Below are positions 23,301-34,380 of a stretch of DNA of 64,000 bases, piece after piece (within the stretch, counting starts at the first letter, position 1; each line of letters begins with the position of its first letter). Origin of the DNA: Pomacea canaliculata (taxonomy: Eukaryota; Mollusca; Gastropoda; Architaenioglossa; Ampullariidae); the NCBI RefSeq assembly GCF_003073045.1, contig NC_037599.1:25272695-25336694 (forward strand), written 5' to 3'. A model generated the notes under the pieces. The model made no database searches. It was not told where the DNA came from and saw nothing but the letters and a program-made list of their open reading frames with translations. Both the position numbers and the translations under genes were made by a program.

Positions 23301-26300
23301 GCTCTTAAACATGTATTATCATCACTTGTTGGATATTAGTAGAGGAAGCCAGAATGAAATTCTACTTTGGAAAGTCTTTTAGGGTTCATCTGCAGGCATT
23401 CCCAGCATTGCCCAGGATTACACATTGCACAGAGGATAAGCATGTTTCACCACACTTATATTTATTTGTTGGATGCATAGCACACAGTTCTAACCAGGTG
23501 AAATTCAGACACATCTGTGAGGGGCTCTAAACACTTTTAACTTTGTAATAGGATGAGGTGATGGCATTCACCTTCTCGACAGAAGTACTACACTACCAGG
23601 GCACACAATGAACTTTGCTTTGAGACCAGCTTCCATTGTTGTTATTATATCTGCATGTTTTATTTTGTGAAGTGCTTTGAGCCAGCTTTTAATAGTTGGA
23701 TAAAGCACACTATAAAAAAAACTATATTGTAAAAAAATAAGCATGCTTTACAGCTGATTTCGACATAAAACAGAAACTTAATAAATTGATGTACATTTAT
23801 CCCCTCCATGAACTCTCGTGCAACACCCTTTACACATGTTTCATGAGACTTCGTTGTGAGATCAAGAGAGTGTTCTTAGTAAATATTAGTGAATAAAACG
23901 TGTCAATGTGTGTGTGCATGTGCATGCATGCATGTGCACTTGAGAAGATGAAAAGAGCAGTGGCTTTCTTCCTGCAGTTTTCTGGTGTAAGATATCTTTG
24001 CTGACATGCACTATCCTGATGTAGGATATCTTTGCAGATATGTATTCATTTCATACTGATGAGGCATCAGCCATGGAAACGTATCACAGCCTATGTGAAG
24101 CTTACAGCCGTATCTTTGACAGACTGAGTGTCCCATATGTTAAAGGTATGTGTTTTATCAACTGGTATTTAGAATTTAGAATAACCTGTTGCATTTAGAG
24201 AACTGGGGCTTTGCCATGATATAGCCTTAGTTGCTGGCACGGCATAAAACACAACCAACCAACTGTAGGTTTTTAGATTAAGATTGTTAAGAAGAGAATG
24301 CACAATGCATTAACATACGTACAAGATGCCGTTTAACCTTTATTGTCATCATTATCATTATCTGCTAGCAACGGATCCTTTTTAATAATCTTCCATTAAT
24401 TATATTGGGGCGACCAGGTGACGTAATGGTTAGTGCCTTGTCAATACAGTGGCAGTTGGCTGTCCTGGATTCAGCTCCTGTCCTTTCTCTGCATCTGACA
24501 TTTGTTTTCAGTGCTGGCTGCCTTGCCGTGATATAGCCTTAGTTGCTGGTTCTGTGTAAAACAATTACACCCACTCCCATTAATTATATTCCATTTCCAG
24601 CAGTTGTTAGCAGTATAAGATTTATTTATATAAATTTAATTTTGATGATTCAGTTTCATGGTTTTTTCCATGTCTTGGATTATAGTACCATACGTGTGTG
24701 TGTATACACATTATGCGTACCTGCCTGTATATCATGCATGTGCTTATTCACATATACATGCAGTGCGTGGTTCAACTGGCAACATTGGCGGTTCCTTATC
24801 TCATGAATTTCATTATCTGGCACCAGTTGGAGAGGACAAACTCCTACTATGCTCTCAGTAAGAGCAATTTTATGCACTTTCTTACAGTTATTTGTTTGAA
24901 AAAGTCTAGTACATGGACGTGTTATATCTTCAAAGACATTTTTCTAATAATCTGTTGATAGTAGTGTTTTCTAGCTTGATGAAGAAGGTGTTCAGTGGAG
25001 GTTTGCTTCCTAAAGCTTTTATATTCTTATCATTAGCTATGCATGCTGCTATCAATTTTGTTCTTGTTATTGATGGGTTCTCCTAAATGAAACTGCATTT
25101 TTTAAAACAATTTAGATCTCTAAAGAATTCTTTTGTTTTGTCGCACTCTAAGGTACTTTACATTAATTCTTCTACATTAGGTACATGTACTATAATCTGT
25201 TCTAGACAGAATTAATCTGAAGCATCATTGATATTGTGTAGATAACATATGCTTGTTTGGGTTTCACCCATTGCATTTTATTTGTGTTACAGCTGTGGTG
25301 TGCAAGTCAACAAAGAAATGGCAGGTAAGAGAAAAATCACTATCAGGAACTGTGGTATATCTGCACAGCAATCTGTTGGAGTGTATATGCAACTTAGTCC
25401 TCTTTGTACCTAGGTGGTACATAAGGCATCCACTAGAGACCTCCATTGTCTGTCAGCAGCAACTTTAGATACATCATCACTATATCTAGGTAGTACATAA
25501 GGCATTCACTCAAGACCTCCATTTATGTCTGTCAGCAACAAGTTTAGCTATGTGTGTTTCAAAGTAACACGTTTTCTTCCTTGCTGGAGGGCTTCATCAG
25601 AGTATTAGGCATTTATATTTTTCATCAGTATTAAACTATTTCAAGAGGCTGTATAAAACTTACATATTTTTGTCAGTAATTCAGTACATTGGATGTCTTT
25701 AGATTCTGTGGAAAAAGATTGTCTCAACTCAGGACACGATTGTCAGCTACAGGAAGTGTCAGGAACCGAAGTCAGTGAAAATAATGGTTTAATCTTTAAC
25801 CATGTCATGTAAATACTCCCATTTACATTTAGCCATTTTACCGTGGGAATATTTTCATTTATCTATAGTCATTAAATATTCAATGTAACCTTTAGACATT
25901 GATGTGGTGGTATAATGCAGAAATGGTATGCAGGGGTTGATTCTACTCACTTGGTCTGGCCACCTGCAATCTTTCTTTAAGAAAGAAGATAGTTTTTGGA
26001 AATAAATATTGCTATGTAATATGGCCAAATTTATTTAAAAAGAAACATGGGATAACCTTTACTTTGACATCTGACACAAAGGAGACATGGTTGATTATAT
26101 AAAGTGATTTTTTTTTCTTTAAGTAAGTGTGCCTCTGTGAAATATAAGTGGTTAATATTTAAATCCATGCATCTTGTTGTCTTTATAGGTGGGCCATTGT
26201 TTTTATCTCGGTACAAAGTACTCTTCAGTTTTCAATGCACTTTTCGAGATGCAGCTGGCGAGATCAAGTGAGTGGAGCATGAAGTTCGTCAAGTAAGAAA

Positions 26301-28487
26301 AGAAATTATGAAGTTAGAGATATCACGAGGAGAATCTTCTGCCATAAACATATTTATAAGGCAATATGTAACAAAGATTGGGTTTCTTACCCGTACTGCA
26401 TTACTGACAAGGAATATTCTACAGAAGACAAGTTTTTCTACACTTTTTTAAAAGTCGTGCATAGCTTATTCATTAAAAAAAAGAACTATTAACAAGGAGA
26501 AGTATTATATACTGATAGCATTCATGTCACTGTAGGCCTATTATTTATTGTCTAACCTGCAGACTGACGCACATGGGGTGTTTTGGTCTGGGGGTAACAA
26601 GAATCCTGCAGGCAGGGCTGGAGGTATTGTCCTCGGACAGTCATCTGCGCTGGCCATCTTTGCTTGCTCCATACCAAGTTTGCATTATTCCACAAAAGGC
26701 AAATACATTGCTACATTTTGATAATTTTTAATAACAAATATTTAAAAGAAGTTTTAGTTTGTCTGTTCTCTGGAAAGATGATGATCAGGTTTGTGACTGC
26801 CCTAATTTTGGCTTGTCATAAAAGCATAAATGTAACAGTTTTACTATGAAAGGAAAAAAATAACTGTCACAAGTGGAAAGGGGAAAAGGTGCTAGGAATG
26901 GGGTGTATGGATATATAAACAAAATTTACATAGTTATCAGAACATCAGTTGAATGTTATTTTTGTTTGTGATGTAAAGCAGCCAACCTTTTTTAGTTTTG
27001 CCAACGTGAAATACTTTGCTTGTCGATATTTCTTCTTGATTTTTAACTTATGCATTCTTGACATGAGGAATGCACTTTAGTAGCATATGCTGATGCAATC
27101 TGCTACAAGTTCATGTAAATATTGTCATTTTCTTTATGACTTCATCACATATTTTGTGCAGCACCTCCAGGATCTTTGGTAATCTTCATACCTGGAGTGG
27201 CATGCCTATATGTATAATATTACATTTAAATCAGCATTTAATTGTCCTGCTTACTCAAGATGACATTGCTGTTGGCAGGAAGGCTTTGAAGCAGAGATAT
27301 ACGCGGAGTTGGCTGATGACCTCAGTGATCAGCTGACTCAGTTGCCTGCTTTGCATGGAGAGGTGGTCATTGATGACAGAACACAGCTGTCCATAGGTCA
27401 CAGAGTATATGATGCTCTACAGATTGGCTATCCATACATTGTCATTCTTGGCAAAAAGGTAATTAATAAACAGACGTTGTCAGAACTGCATTCATCTTTA
27501 AGTTAATGAACTTTCCTGTAGCTTCGATCTTTATGTCCAGCACACTCATCATATAAGCCCACCTTTTCAAAATGTAACAAAATGTAACATAATGCTGACA
27601 CTTGTAGACTGCTAATATCTAAAGGATGCTTTATCAGAACAGGATTAGCCATGATGCAACTGATGTCTAAAGACTAGTGCATGTATTCCAAAACAAGACT
27701 TGAAAGCATGGTACTTGTATTCCAAAGCAGGATGAGACATAGCCAATTGCCCTGTACATCATGTGCCATTCTGTAAAGTAACCTCATAGAGTCACGACCT
27801 TTATATTCTTTGCAGTATCCGAGGTCAATCAGTATTAGACAACAAATGTTCTGATGTCTGTGTGTAGATGGTATTGGTTAAAAATTTCGCCTGTTTCTTT
27901 TGCATGGTTGCCAATGACTATTTTATCATTTTTACTAAATATGTCTCACTTCATATGTGTGATGATAGATCTGTCAGCTATCAAGTGAACTTATCACATC
28001 GCATCCTGCTATCCACAGACAGGTTATTCTCTGCAACTGGCAGGCATGATCTTGACATGCCTCATTTCTAATGCCCCTTTCACTTACTGTTCCTTGCTTC
28101 TGTCCAGCATTGTTAGATATTTGGCTGAGCATTCTGCCTAGTTTTCTCTTTAAGAAAAGAAATCCTCATTTTTTTGTTGTCTTCCCCTCCTTCCCCCACT
28201 CAAAAAAAATCCCCCATGATTTAAGCAGAGTTTTATCATCTCTTATGCTCATGGCCTCAAAACATCTGTCTCTTTTAATCACTTTCTGGTGTTATTTTAG
28301 GTATGTAATTCTGTGTGTGTGTGCGCGTTTTTGGATGTCTGTTACCTTTATGCATATGCATGTCCATGTTTTGCAGGCACGTGGAAATCCTTGCATAGTT
28401 GAGGTGCAGAACACTATATCAGGAGAGAGAAACTTCCTGAGCAGAGACCAGTTGTGGGACCTGATGTCATCGGTAGTCACCTTATAA
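20380..28487 (+). CDS. pars2: PARS2, mitochondrial prolyl-tRNA synthetase
   Basis: Class II synthetase that charges mitochondrial tRNA-Pro. Thirteen exons join in phase to 499 residues: 20380-20640, 21799-21976, 22603-22676, 22938-23018, 23194-23266, 24038-24145, 24764-24857, 25293-25324, 25703-25770, 26189-26292, 26563-26698, 27279-27458, 28377-28487. The first 60 or so residues are rich in Arg, Ser, Ala and Thr, as in a mitochondrial targeting sequence. Then LLPLGQRALEKL, motif 2 RKFRDE (201-206), LLRAREFEMKDMYSFH, STGNIGGSLSHEFHYL, VGHCFYLGTKYSSVFNALF and motif 3 GLGVTR (366-371). The C-terminal anticodon-binding domain has LHGEVVIDDRTQLSIGHR. A CxxC (288-291) opens the central insert. The intron after exon 11 uses a GC donor (AAAAG|GCAAAT). 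The human protein is 475 residues. The start is the first in-frame ATG upstream of the conserved LACKSQK block. Confidence 0.95.
22437..22532 (+). repeat. Tandem duplicate of the start of PARS2 exon 3 and its acceptor
   Basis: About 100 bases are repeated side by side: copy 1 at 22437-22532 and copy 2 at about 22540-22640. Each has a TG-rich stretch, ACTATTTACAAGAA, GTGCAG, then GGGAGTCTACAGGTAAAGAG. Copy 2 continues into the real exon 3. Copy 1 encodes GESTGKELFK and then runs into TG repeats with no donor matching the next exon, so it looks like a pseudo-exon. Confidence 0.8.
22818..22862. repeat. TG/GA/TA microsatellite
   Basis: Simple repeat (TG)n-(AG)n-(TA)n in PARS2 intron 3. Confidence 0.9.
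23655..23720. repeat. Dispersed tail-type repeat in PARS2 intron
   Basis: TGTGAAGTGCTTTGAGCC followed by AAGCACACTATAAAAAAAAC is the reversed counterpart of the repeat at 14463-14528. Confidence 0.4.
24199..24256 (+). repeat. SINE 3' fragment
   Basis: GCCATGATATAGCCTTAGTT, then GCTGGCACGGCATAAAACAC, then ACCAACCAAC matches the 3' half of the SINE found whole at 24407 and 50296. It lacks the tRNA-like head. Confidence 0.75.
24407..24576 (+). mobile_element. tRNA-derived SINE with 14-bp target duplication
   Basis: The head GTGACGTAATGGTTAGTGCC resembles a Pol III A box and GGATTCAGCTC a weak B box. The body has CTTTCTCTGCATCTGACAT, then GTGCTGGCTGCCTTGCCGTG, then ATATAGCCTTAGTTGCTGG, ending GTGTAAAACAATT. 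The copy is flanked by CCATTAATTATATT at 24393-24406 and 24577-24590, a perfect 14-bp target-site duplication, which fixes its ends and shows retroposition. It lies in PARS2 intron 6. Confidence 0.9.
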
Positions 28488-29095
28488 CATTTCCTGGGTT
28501 TTCCTTGTGCTTCAGCCCCTACCAACAGGTGTCTAAACATTTTGTGACATGTTTGCTTCATGTACATCTGTGGGTGTTCACTTCAGGATATTTGAGTGTT
28601 AAGATGAAATGGATGTTTGAATGACATAGATTTCAGATGATTGTAACCTTGTACACGATGAACAAGCTCATGGATGAGAAACTATTTTTGTCAGTTTTTG
28701 AAAGAGTGAATGTGCAGACACTGCCAGCTGAAAAGTTCTATCCCTTGTACCATAGTCTTGTTATTTGAGTTTCCACACATATTTGAGTCGAAAGAGTGAG
28801 ATCATCATGACATGCATAGTGGATGACACAAATCAAATCAAATCTTATTGTCTGTCCAAGGAAGTTCAAGACAGACAATTTTCTTTTGCTCACAAACCCA
28901 ACCACATATACAAACGTAATATGAGCATATACATACACAATATAACCGGCAGTCATGCATACCAAGCCATTCAAAACACATGCACATCTACACCTCACAC
29001 ATGCATGTGAAACCTAAGGAGGATGTCAGAATATGGAGGCCAAGTCCTGCCTACATTTTCTACACGACGCTCTGGGTCCTTATCTCACACATAGC
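28488..29095. other. PARS2 3' flank
   Basis: No gene seen. This should begin with the PARS2 3' UTR; no clear AATAAA was found. A LINE-tail-like repeat lies at 28828-28885. Confidence 0.45.
28828..28885 (-). repeat. (AATCA)n-ended LINE 3' tail
   Basis: AATCAAATCAAATCTTATTG followed by TCTGTCCAAGGAAGTTCAAG and a second TGTCTTGA-related inverted piece. The AATCA microsatellite end plus TTATTG resembles the reversed tail of a CR1-like LINE, as at 11841. Confidence 0.4.
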
Positions 29096-30970
29096 TAATA
29101 ATTGTCAATGGATTCATGCAAATTTTGAAGAATTACAGTGTCTATTGGGTCAGACACTAAAGTGATTGCCTTCCAGGAGACCTTTTTGCATGACATATAC
29201 ACTGTAAGGGTTTTCAGTTCTTACGAAAGGCCTCTACCAGTGATTCCCGTGCTGATGGAGTATCTGTATTCATTCATGAATCTTTTCAGGCCAATTCCCT
29301 TGACCACTTCATAATAGGCTGAAGCAGTCAGAGTAACCCTCAGGAAAAGCATCACAGTATGCAGCATCTACCTCCTTCTGTCGATGTTATATAGAACCTG
29401 ACTTTTTTGGTTGTTGTTCTTAAACAAACTAATGTACGATTACTTTCTCTCCCCGTGATATAGTCTTAGTTGCTGGCATGGCATAAAACAACTAACCTTC
29501 CTCCGGCTCCAATCTCTCGTCGGACATGGATGATATTCTTCAGAAGCTTCCCTCCCCTGTTCTCTTGGGAGATTTTAATGGACATCATCTCCTCTGGGGT
29601 GGAGAGGATAGTTATCCACGTGGTGATCTTTTAGCAGGTTTTGTTTAATGATATTGACATGTATCATGACCTCATAGTGCATCTACAACAGCAATTGATC
29701 TTTAAATATGTGATCTCACACTAACAGTTGAATTCAACTGGCACATGTGGGACGACATTAGGGAGGGATCACTACCCTATTCTCTCTCCTTGGTCTCAAC
29801 CGGCAAAGCTAAATGGGGAGACCCATGGAATCTGGCACGGCCAGATTGGAGTATTTTCCAGACACTCTGTGAGTCAATGTTGGCTCCCACAAAATCCTTC
29901 ATCTTACCCCTGGACCACTCCAAATGGTAAAGGGCCGTAACCTCAATGGAACGTTTCTCTCTGGCATTCTTGGAGATTATGGAAAAGACCATTCCTCGTC
30001 ATAACTTCCGTAGGCGGTTCCCCGGAAGGCATTACAAAATAGAAAAGGCACAGAAAACAGTTTTATATCTCCTACCCTCGAAAATGTCCTAAATTTCTCA
30101 TCTTCAAGCAGCAAAAGGCTCTCTTGGCAACCCTTTGTCTCTTTGGCCAACTGTACTACTCCCCGGTTGGTCTAGTCAAGCTTTTGAAAACTTAGAGGAA
30201 AGAATGTTAAAAGTGCAGTTGGACACCTGAGAGTCAAACAAAACATGCTTACTGATCGAGAAATTTCAAATCAACTAGGCTCCACTTTTGAAGCGACTAC
30301 ATCTCTGTCACAATATTCTGTAGCTTTTCAGCAAGTGAAAGCTCGCAAAGAATCAACATGATACAATTTTTCAATCTGACAACTTAGAAACTTGTTCAAT
30401 TTCTCTATCTGAACTTAAAGTGCTCCCACTCATACCCCCCAATCGCTTTAACTAGTTGCTAGGTCATGGAAAGGATGGTTAATTCTCGATTGGTTTTGAT
30501 ACTAAAAACCAGCCTTTCCAGCCTTCTCCGGGATTCAGAAAAATTGTAGGCATTACAGATCAAATGGTCCATTTTAAAAAGAGCATGTGGTAGGAGTTTT
30601 CGCTGACATAGAAAGGGCTTATGACACAGTATAGAGGCAAGGTACTTTCTTTAATCTTGTTTCTCTTGGCCGCCAGTTTTCATCAAAAACTTTTTGCCAT
30701 GTTATTGTTTAGTGTACAAAAATATCCTTTCAGACACCAATGAACAGCAGGTTCCTCAAGGAAGTATTCTATCCCCTATATTATTTGGTATAAAAATAGA
30801 TGGCATCCTGGTCCATTCTAAACACATGGCTGGATATACATTTATTACTCACCATTTTCTGTTTACATCTGTCCGTGGTGTCATGACATTTGAACCGTTA
30901 AAGCACCCCTCTCCTGTTCTAGACTACGGATTTGCAGCTCCGACTCTGGCTGCCCTTTTTTGTTAAATAT
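29096..30970 (+). mobile_element. Relic of a Jockey-like LINE (endonuclease and reverse transcriptase)
   Basis: Recognisable pieces in order: HANFEELQCLL and VIAFQETFLHD (endonuclease start, 29100-29200); LPSPVLLGDFNGHHLLWGGE (29545-29610), the classic catalytic block; DDIREGSLPYSLSLV (29750-29800); and, after a degraded gap, reverse transcriptase pieces ADIERAYDTV (30603-30633) and VPQGSILSPILFGIKIDGIL (30740-30800). Many stops and frame breaks separate them, so it is an old, dead copy. A SINE tail is nested at 29451-29500. The clade is judged from the motif style. Confidence 0.75.
29451..29500 (+). repeat. SINE 3' fragment nested in the Jockey-like relic
   Basis: CCGTGATATAGTCTTAGTTG, then CTGGCATGGCATAAAACAAC matches the window's SINE 3' region. 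It interrupts the LINE between the pieces encoding its two endonuclease blocks, so it inserted after the LINE or entered by recombination. Confidence 0.7.
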
Positions 30971-32324
30971 TCTTCAAAACAAATTCTGGCTTATTTAAAG
31001 TTCATTTAGATGTTTCATCTGATTTAAGAAGGAAATGAAAGAAATGAATTTCCCGCGACTGTCCTTGTGGGTATTGCTATTGATGTGGCCCAGTCTACTC
31101 AAAATTGTTTATGACATTACTGATTAAAAATTACCTTGATTTCTACCCATCACTAGGATCACCATGACAATAACTCTGCCTATTGTTCTGCCCGTGAGAT
31201 AAACGTAGTTGCTGACGTGGTCCTATGACTCCTATCCTTGAAAACCTTGGTTCAAGGCCCCTTGAAAAGGTCACATACAAAGGTCGCAGGTCACAAGACT
31301 TGTCAACCCCGCCAAGTGCGGCTGATTGCAACGTGGTTTGTAACCCCTCCTCACCTGTTCTTTACTTCCAGAAGAACACCCTTTCCTTTCAAATGAACCA
31401 ACCTGTCTTCGAGCCACTCTGAAACGTGAACCAGCAAAGGAGGAGCTTGTATCCAGCCCTCGTCATTGGGCCACGTGCCTCTGTCTGTTTTCGGTTTTTC
31501 CTTTCTCATCACGTGGCCATGTCTCTCTACAGATAGCATCTCCACGTGGAATTTTCTGCATGTGGCCTTTGTAACTTTGCCATGACATCCTAAGTTGTTG
31601 CTGTAGATCAGCCCTTGTTTGTCGGCGTCTCCTAATCATCTGACCTCCCGGTACTGTAGTGTCCACCTGAAGACAACCAATAGTTGACTTGACGATAGGG
31701 CGCAAGGGAGGACGCCGGTAGTGTGAACAAAAGCGGGACACAAGTGTCGCAACGTGTTTGATGAGGACGGAAATGTTGAACGAATATCTTATCTGTTGAC
31801 CTCGCTGGGCTGAGTGCCTTTCGACCACGAGTGTTCCTGTCCGATAAGTGTGCGTGTGTGTGTGTGAACAAGGTGTGTAGCGAGCTTTTACACGTTCAGG
31901 TCAAGAATGGTGTATGAAGGGCAAGAATTATATCGTTCATAATTTTTAATGGTCTCTTTTCACAACAAGATCTTTTCAGCCAGCAAATGCTTCTGCCATT
32001 GAATACTGTTCACCAAAGTATCTCCACATTTTCATCATGCACAGGTAGATGTCCCAGTCCCGAGGCGTGCATGGCAGCGCCAACCAAGCTTAGACCAGTA
32101 AACGGTTTTAGTCTGGCAACCAAGCGCAGTCTGCTGACGAATTACATTTCATAAAGTGCAGCAGACGATCAAGTCCCAACCAATGAATTGAATTTTTAGA
32201 GGAGTAAATAGAGAGTAGTGCTGTGAACTCTTTGAACTGAGATTTTAGAGAAGTATAGAGGATCACAAAGGGCAGAGTTGATAAGGAGGTAGGAGCGAGA
32301 TAAGGGTATACCGCGTGGGACGGG
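30971..32324. other. Intergenic, upstream of the SLC37 gene
   Basis: No gene seen. A weak SINE-tail piece (CCGTGAGATAAACGTAGTTG) lies near 31190. From about 31300 the base composition turns GC-richer and stays so for most of the remaining window. A (GT)n run lies near 31850. Confidence 0.45.
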
Positions 32325-32331
32325 TATAAAA
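32325..32331 (+). promoter_or_regulatory. TATA box of the SLC37 gene
   Basis: TATAAAA in a GC-rich setting (GGGTATAAAACCG), 247 bases before the start codon. Transcription would begin near 32355, giving an unspliced 5' UTR of about 220 bases. A CRE-half-like TGACGTGCA lies just downstream near 32352. Confidence 0.65.
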
Positions 32332-32577
32332 CCGCACTGAAAGGCAGAAGTGACGTGCACTTGCATCAGCATCGTACACCGTGACATCACCTTCCTTCAA
32401 ACATACAGGCTTTGTTCTGTTCCTGTCCAGGACAAGAAGAAGTTGACGACATAGGAGTTGAGGTGAAGCTGTGGGTCGTGGACAGAAAGTCTGTGGTTCT
32501 GTGTGTGTCGGCGAACCACCAGGTTCAGTTTTGCGCGAGAGTCCGTGTGTCCGTGTGTCAGACAACTACTGCCGTCC

Positions 32578-34380
32578 ATGGCCAGTCGGGTCATCTTCCA
32601 GACACTCGTCTTCTTGATCACCTATGTCGCTTATGCCGCCTTCCACGCCGTCAGGCGGAGCCTCAGCACCGTGAAGACGTCCGTGGTGGCCGAGTGGACC
32701 CCCGCCTCCTTCTCCAGCAACATCACTCTCAGCGCAGCGTCACGGGACACGTGGTTCGGACACGTGCTGTGTGCGTCACCGGCGGAAGCGGAGGAGCTGC
32801 TGGGATGGCTGGACGCCGCCTTCATGTTCTCCTATGCTCTCGGCCTCTACATCAGCGGCTTTGTGGCCGACAGACACGACCTGCGCCTGGTGCTGGGCAC
32901 CGGCATGTGTCTGACCGGCGTCACGACCTTCGTGTTCGGACCCGTGGTGGAGTGGCTCCACGCCTACAACCGCGCCGCCTACATTCTCCTCTCCATCGCC
33001 AATGGCTTTTTTCAGGCCACGGGGTGGCCTTGCGTGGTGGCCGTGATGAGCAACTGGTTCGACAAGAACAGCAGGGGGCTGGTGCTAGGGCTGTGGAGTT
33101 CCTGCCAGTCTGTGGGCAACATCGTGGGCTCGCTGCTGTCGTCGTCGGTGGTGGACAATGGCTACGAGTATGCCTTTCTCTTGAACGCGGTCCTGATCTT
33201 GGCTAGTGGGTGTACGGTGTTCTGCGGGCTCGTGCCGTCACCTCGTCACGTGGGCCTGCCGGCTGTCGATGAGGGCGACGCTCAGACGAACACGGGGGAA
33301 AAGGTAATGGGGCTGGCAGAGGGACAATCGCAGGTAACGGCTCAGGAAGGCACTGAAATGCATCGGGAAAAGGGCGCCATTTCAATGGAAACTTTGGAGA
33401 AGTTCGCTAGCGACCAAAAAGAGGCTGAGATCAGTCAAGGTGAGAAGCTGTCTAACAGCACCGTCAAGCAGCAGCCCCCGAGCACCTATGTCTCTGCAAC
33501 AAACGATTTCGCCGTCTCCTCATCAAACCATCTATCCTCCGCTACAAACAATTTCTTGACCTCTAGGAACGGTGTTGTAGCTCAGGTGTACACTCTGAAC
33601 TCGGAGCAGACTACCCATCCCGAGATAGAGGTGGAAGTCGAGAAGACTGCAGAAGGCGAGGAAGAAGCCCTGGGTTTTATCAGGGCCCTTCTACTTCCGG
33701 GCGTCATCCCATACTCCTTGGCCTACGCCTTCCTGAAGACCGTTAATTACTCCTTCTTCTTTTGGCTTCCGTTTTACTTGAGCAACGCCTTTTCTTGGTC
33801 CTCGAATACCGCCAATGATCTGTCAGTCTGGTATGACGTGGGTGGCATCGTCTGCGGCACGCTGGCCGGTTTCATGTCTGACCGGCTTCAGCGGCGAGTG
33901 CTGGTGTTGCTGCCCCTGCTGGTGCTAGCAATCCCCACCCTGGCCATCTACGCCACCCTCCCCTCCATGGGTGCCATGACTGTAAACGCTGCTATACTCT
34001 TTGTCAACGGCATGCTGATAGGCGGCGCCGCCAACCTCATCAGCGCGGCCATCACCGCCGACCTCGGCCGCCAGGAGGCGCTGCAGGGAAACAGTCGCGC
34101 CATGGCCACCGTCACGGGCATCGTCGACGGCACGGGCAGCCTGGGGGCAGCGCTAGGGCAGGTCACTCTCCCTTACCTGCAAGTCGGGTGGGGCTGGCAC
34201 TCGGTCTTCTACTATTTAATGGCAGCCGTTGTCGTCACCATCGTCTTCCTCTTGCCCATTCTCGTCAACGACGTGCGAGACTTGCTCAGAAAGCGAGGAG
34301 TAGTAACAGAAAGCCTTCAGTCCAGCAGCAAAGTCACCTCGGATACGGACATCAGTTGTGAGTTGACGTGTTGTGAGTAG
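32578..34380 (+). CDS. SLC37-family sugar-phosphate/phosphate antiporter, intronless
   Basis: A single exon of 600 residues. SLC37 proteins exchange glucose-6-phosphate for phosphate, mostly across the ER membrane. The family pattern is clear: TM1 LVFLITYVAYAAFHAVRRSL, then LLGWLDAAFMFSYALGLYIS, SIANGFFQATGWPCVVAVMS, NWFDKNSRGLVLGLW, SVGNIVGSLL; second half VNYSFFFWLPFYLSNAFSW, YDVGGIVCGTLAGFMSD, ITADLGRQEALQGNSRAMAT, GIVDGTGSLGAALGQ. About 12 membrane segments are expected. The cytosolic loop between the halves (about residues 245-390) is long, Gln/Ser/Glu-rich and unlike the short human loop. The first half resembles SLC37A1/A2/A3 more than SLC37A4, but the exact paralogue is unsettled. The start is the first ATG in frame; earlier codons in frame lack ATG. 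It has its own TATA box and differs from its intron-rich neighbours, which suggests a retrocopy origin or intron loss. Confidence 0.92.
   Translation: MASRVIFQTLVFLITYVAYAAFHAVRRSLSTVKTSVVAEWTPASFSSNITLSAASRDTWFGHVLCASPAEAEELLGWLDAAFMFSYALGLYISGFVADRHDLRLVLGTGMCLTGVTTFVFGPVVEWLHAYNRAAYILLSIANGFFQATGWPCVVAVMSNWFDKNSRGLVLGLWSSCQSVGNIVGSLLSSSVVDNGYEYAFLLNAVLILASGCTVFCGLVPSPRHVGLPAVDEGDAQTNTGEKVMGLAEGQSQVTAQEGTEMHREKGAISMETLEKFASDQKEAEISQGEKLSNSTVKQQPPSTYVSATNDFAVSSSNHLSSATNNFLTSRNGVVAQVYTLNSEQTTHPEIEVEVEKTAEGEEEALGFIRALLLPGVIPYSLAYAFLKTVNYSFFFWLPFYLSNAFSWSSNTANDLSVWYDVGGIVCGTLAGFMSDRLQRRVLVLLPLLVLAIPTLAIYATLPSMGAMTVNAAILFVNGMLIGGAANLISAAITADLGRQEALQGNSRAMATVTGIVDGTGSLGAALGQVTLPYLQVGWGWHSVFYYLMAAVVVTIVFLLPILVNDVRDLLRKRGVVTESLQSSSKVTSDTDISCELTCCE

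Noticed and set aside
25771-25788. Longer PARS2 exon 9 ending at AATAATG|GTTTAA
   Set aside because: It gives the wrong phase for VGHCFYLGTK; the GTCAGT donor at 25771 keeps phase and gives the conserved EVGH junction.
32412-33206. 264-codon open frame overlapping the SLC37 start
   Set aside because: It is in another frame of the GC-rich SLC37 gene, is Arg/His-rich as such shadows are, and has no recognisable domain.
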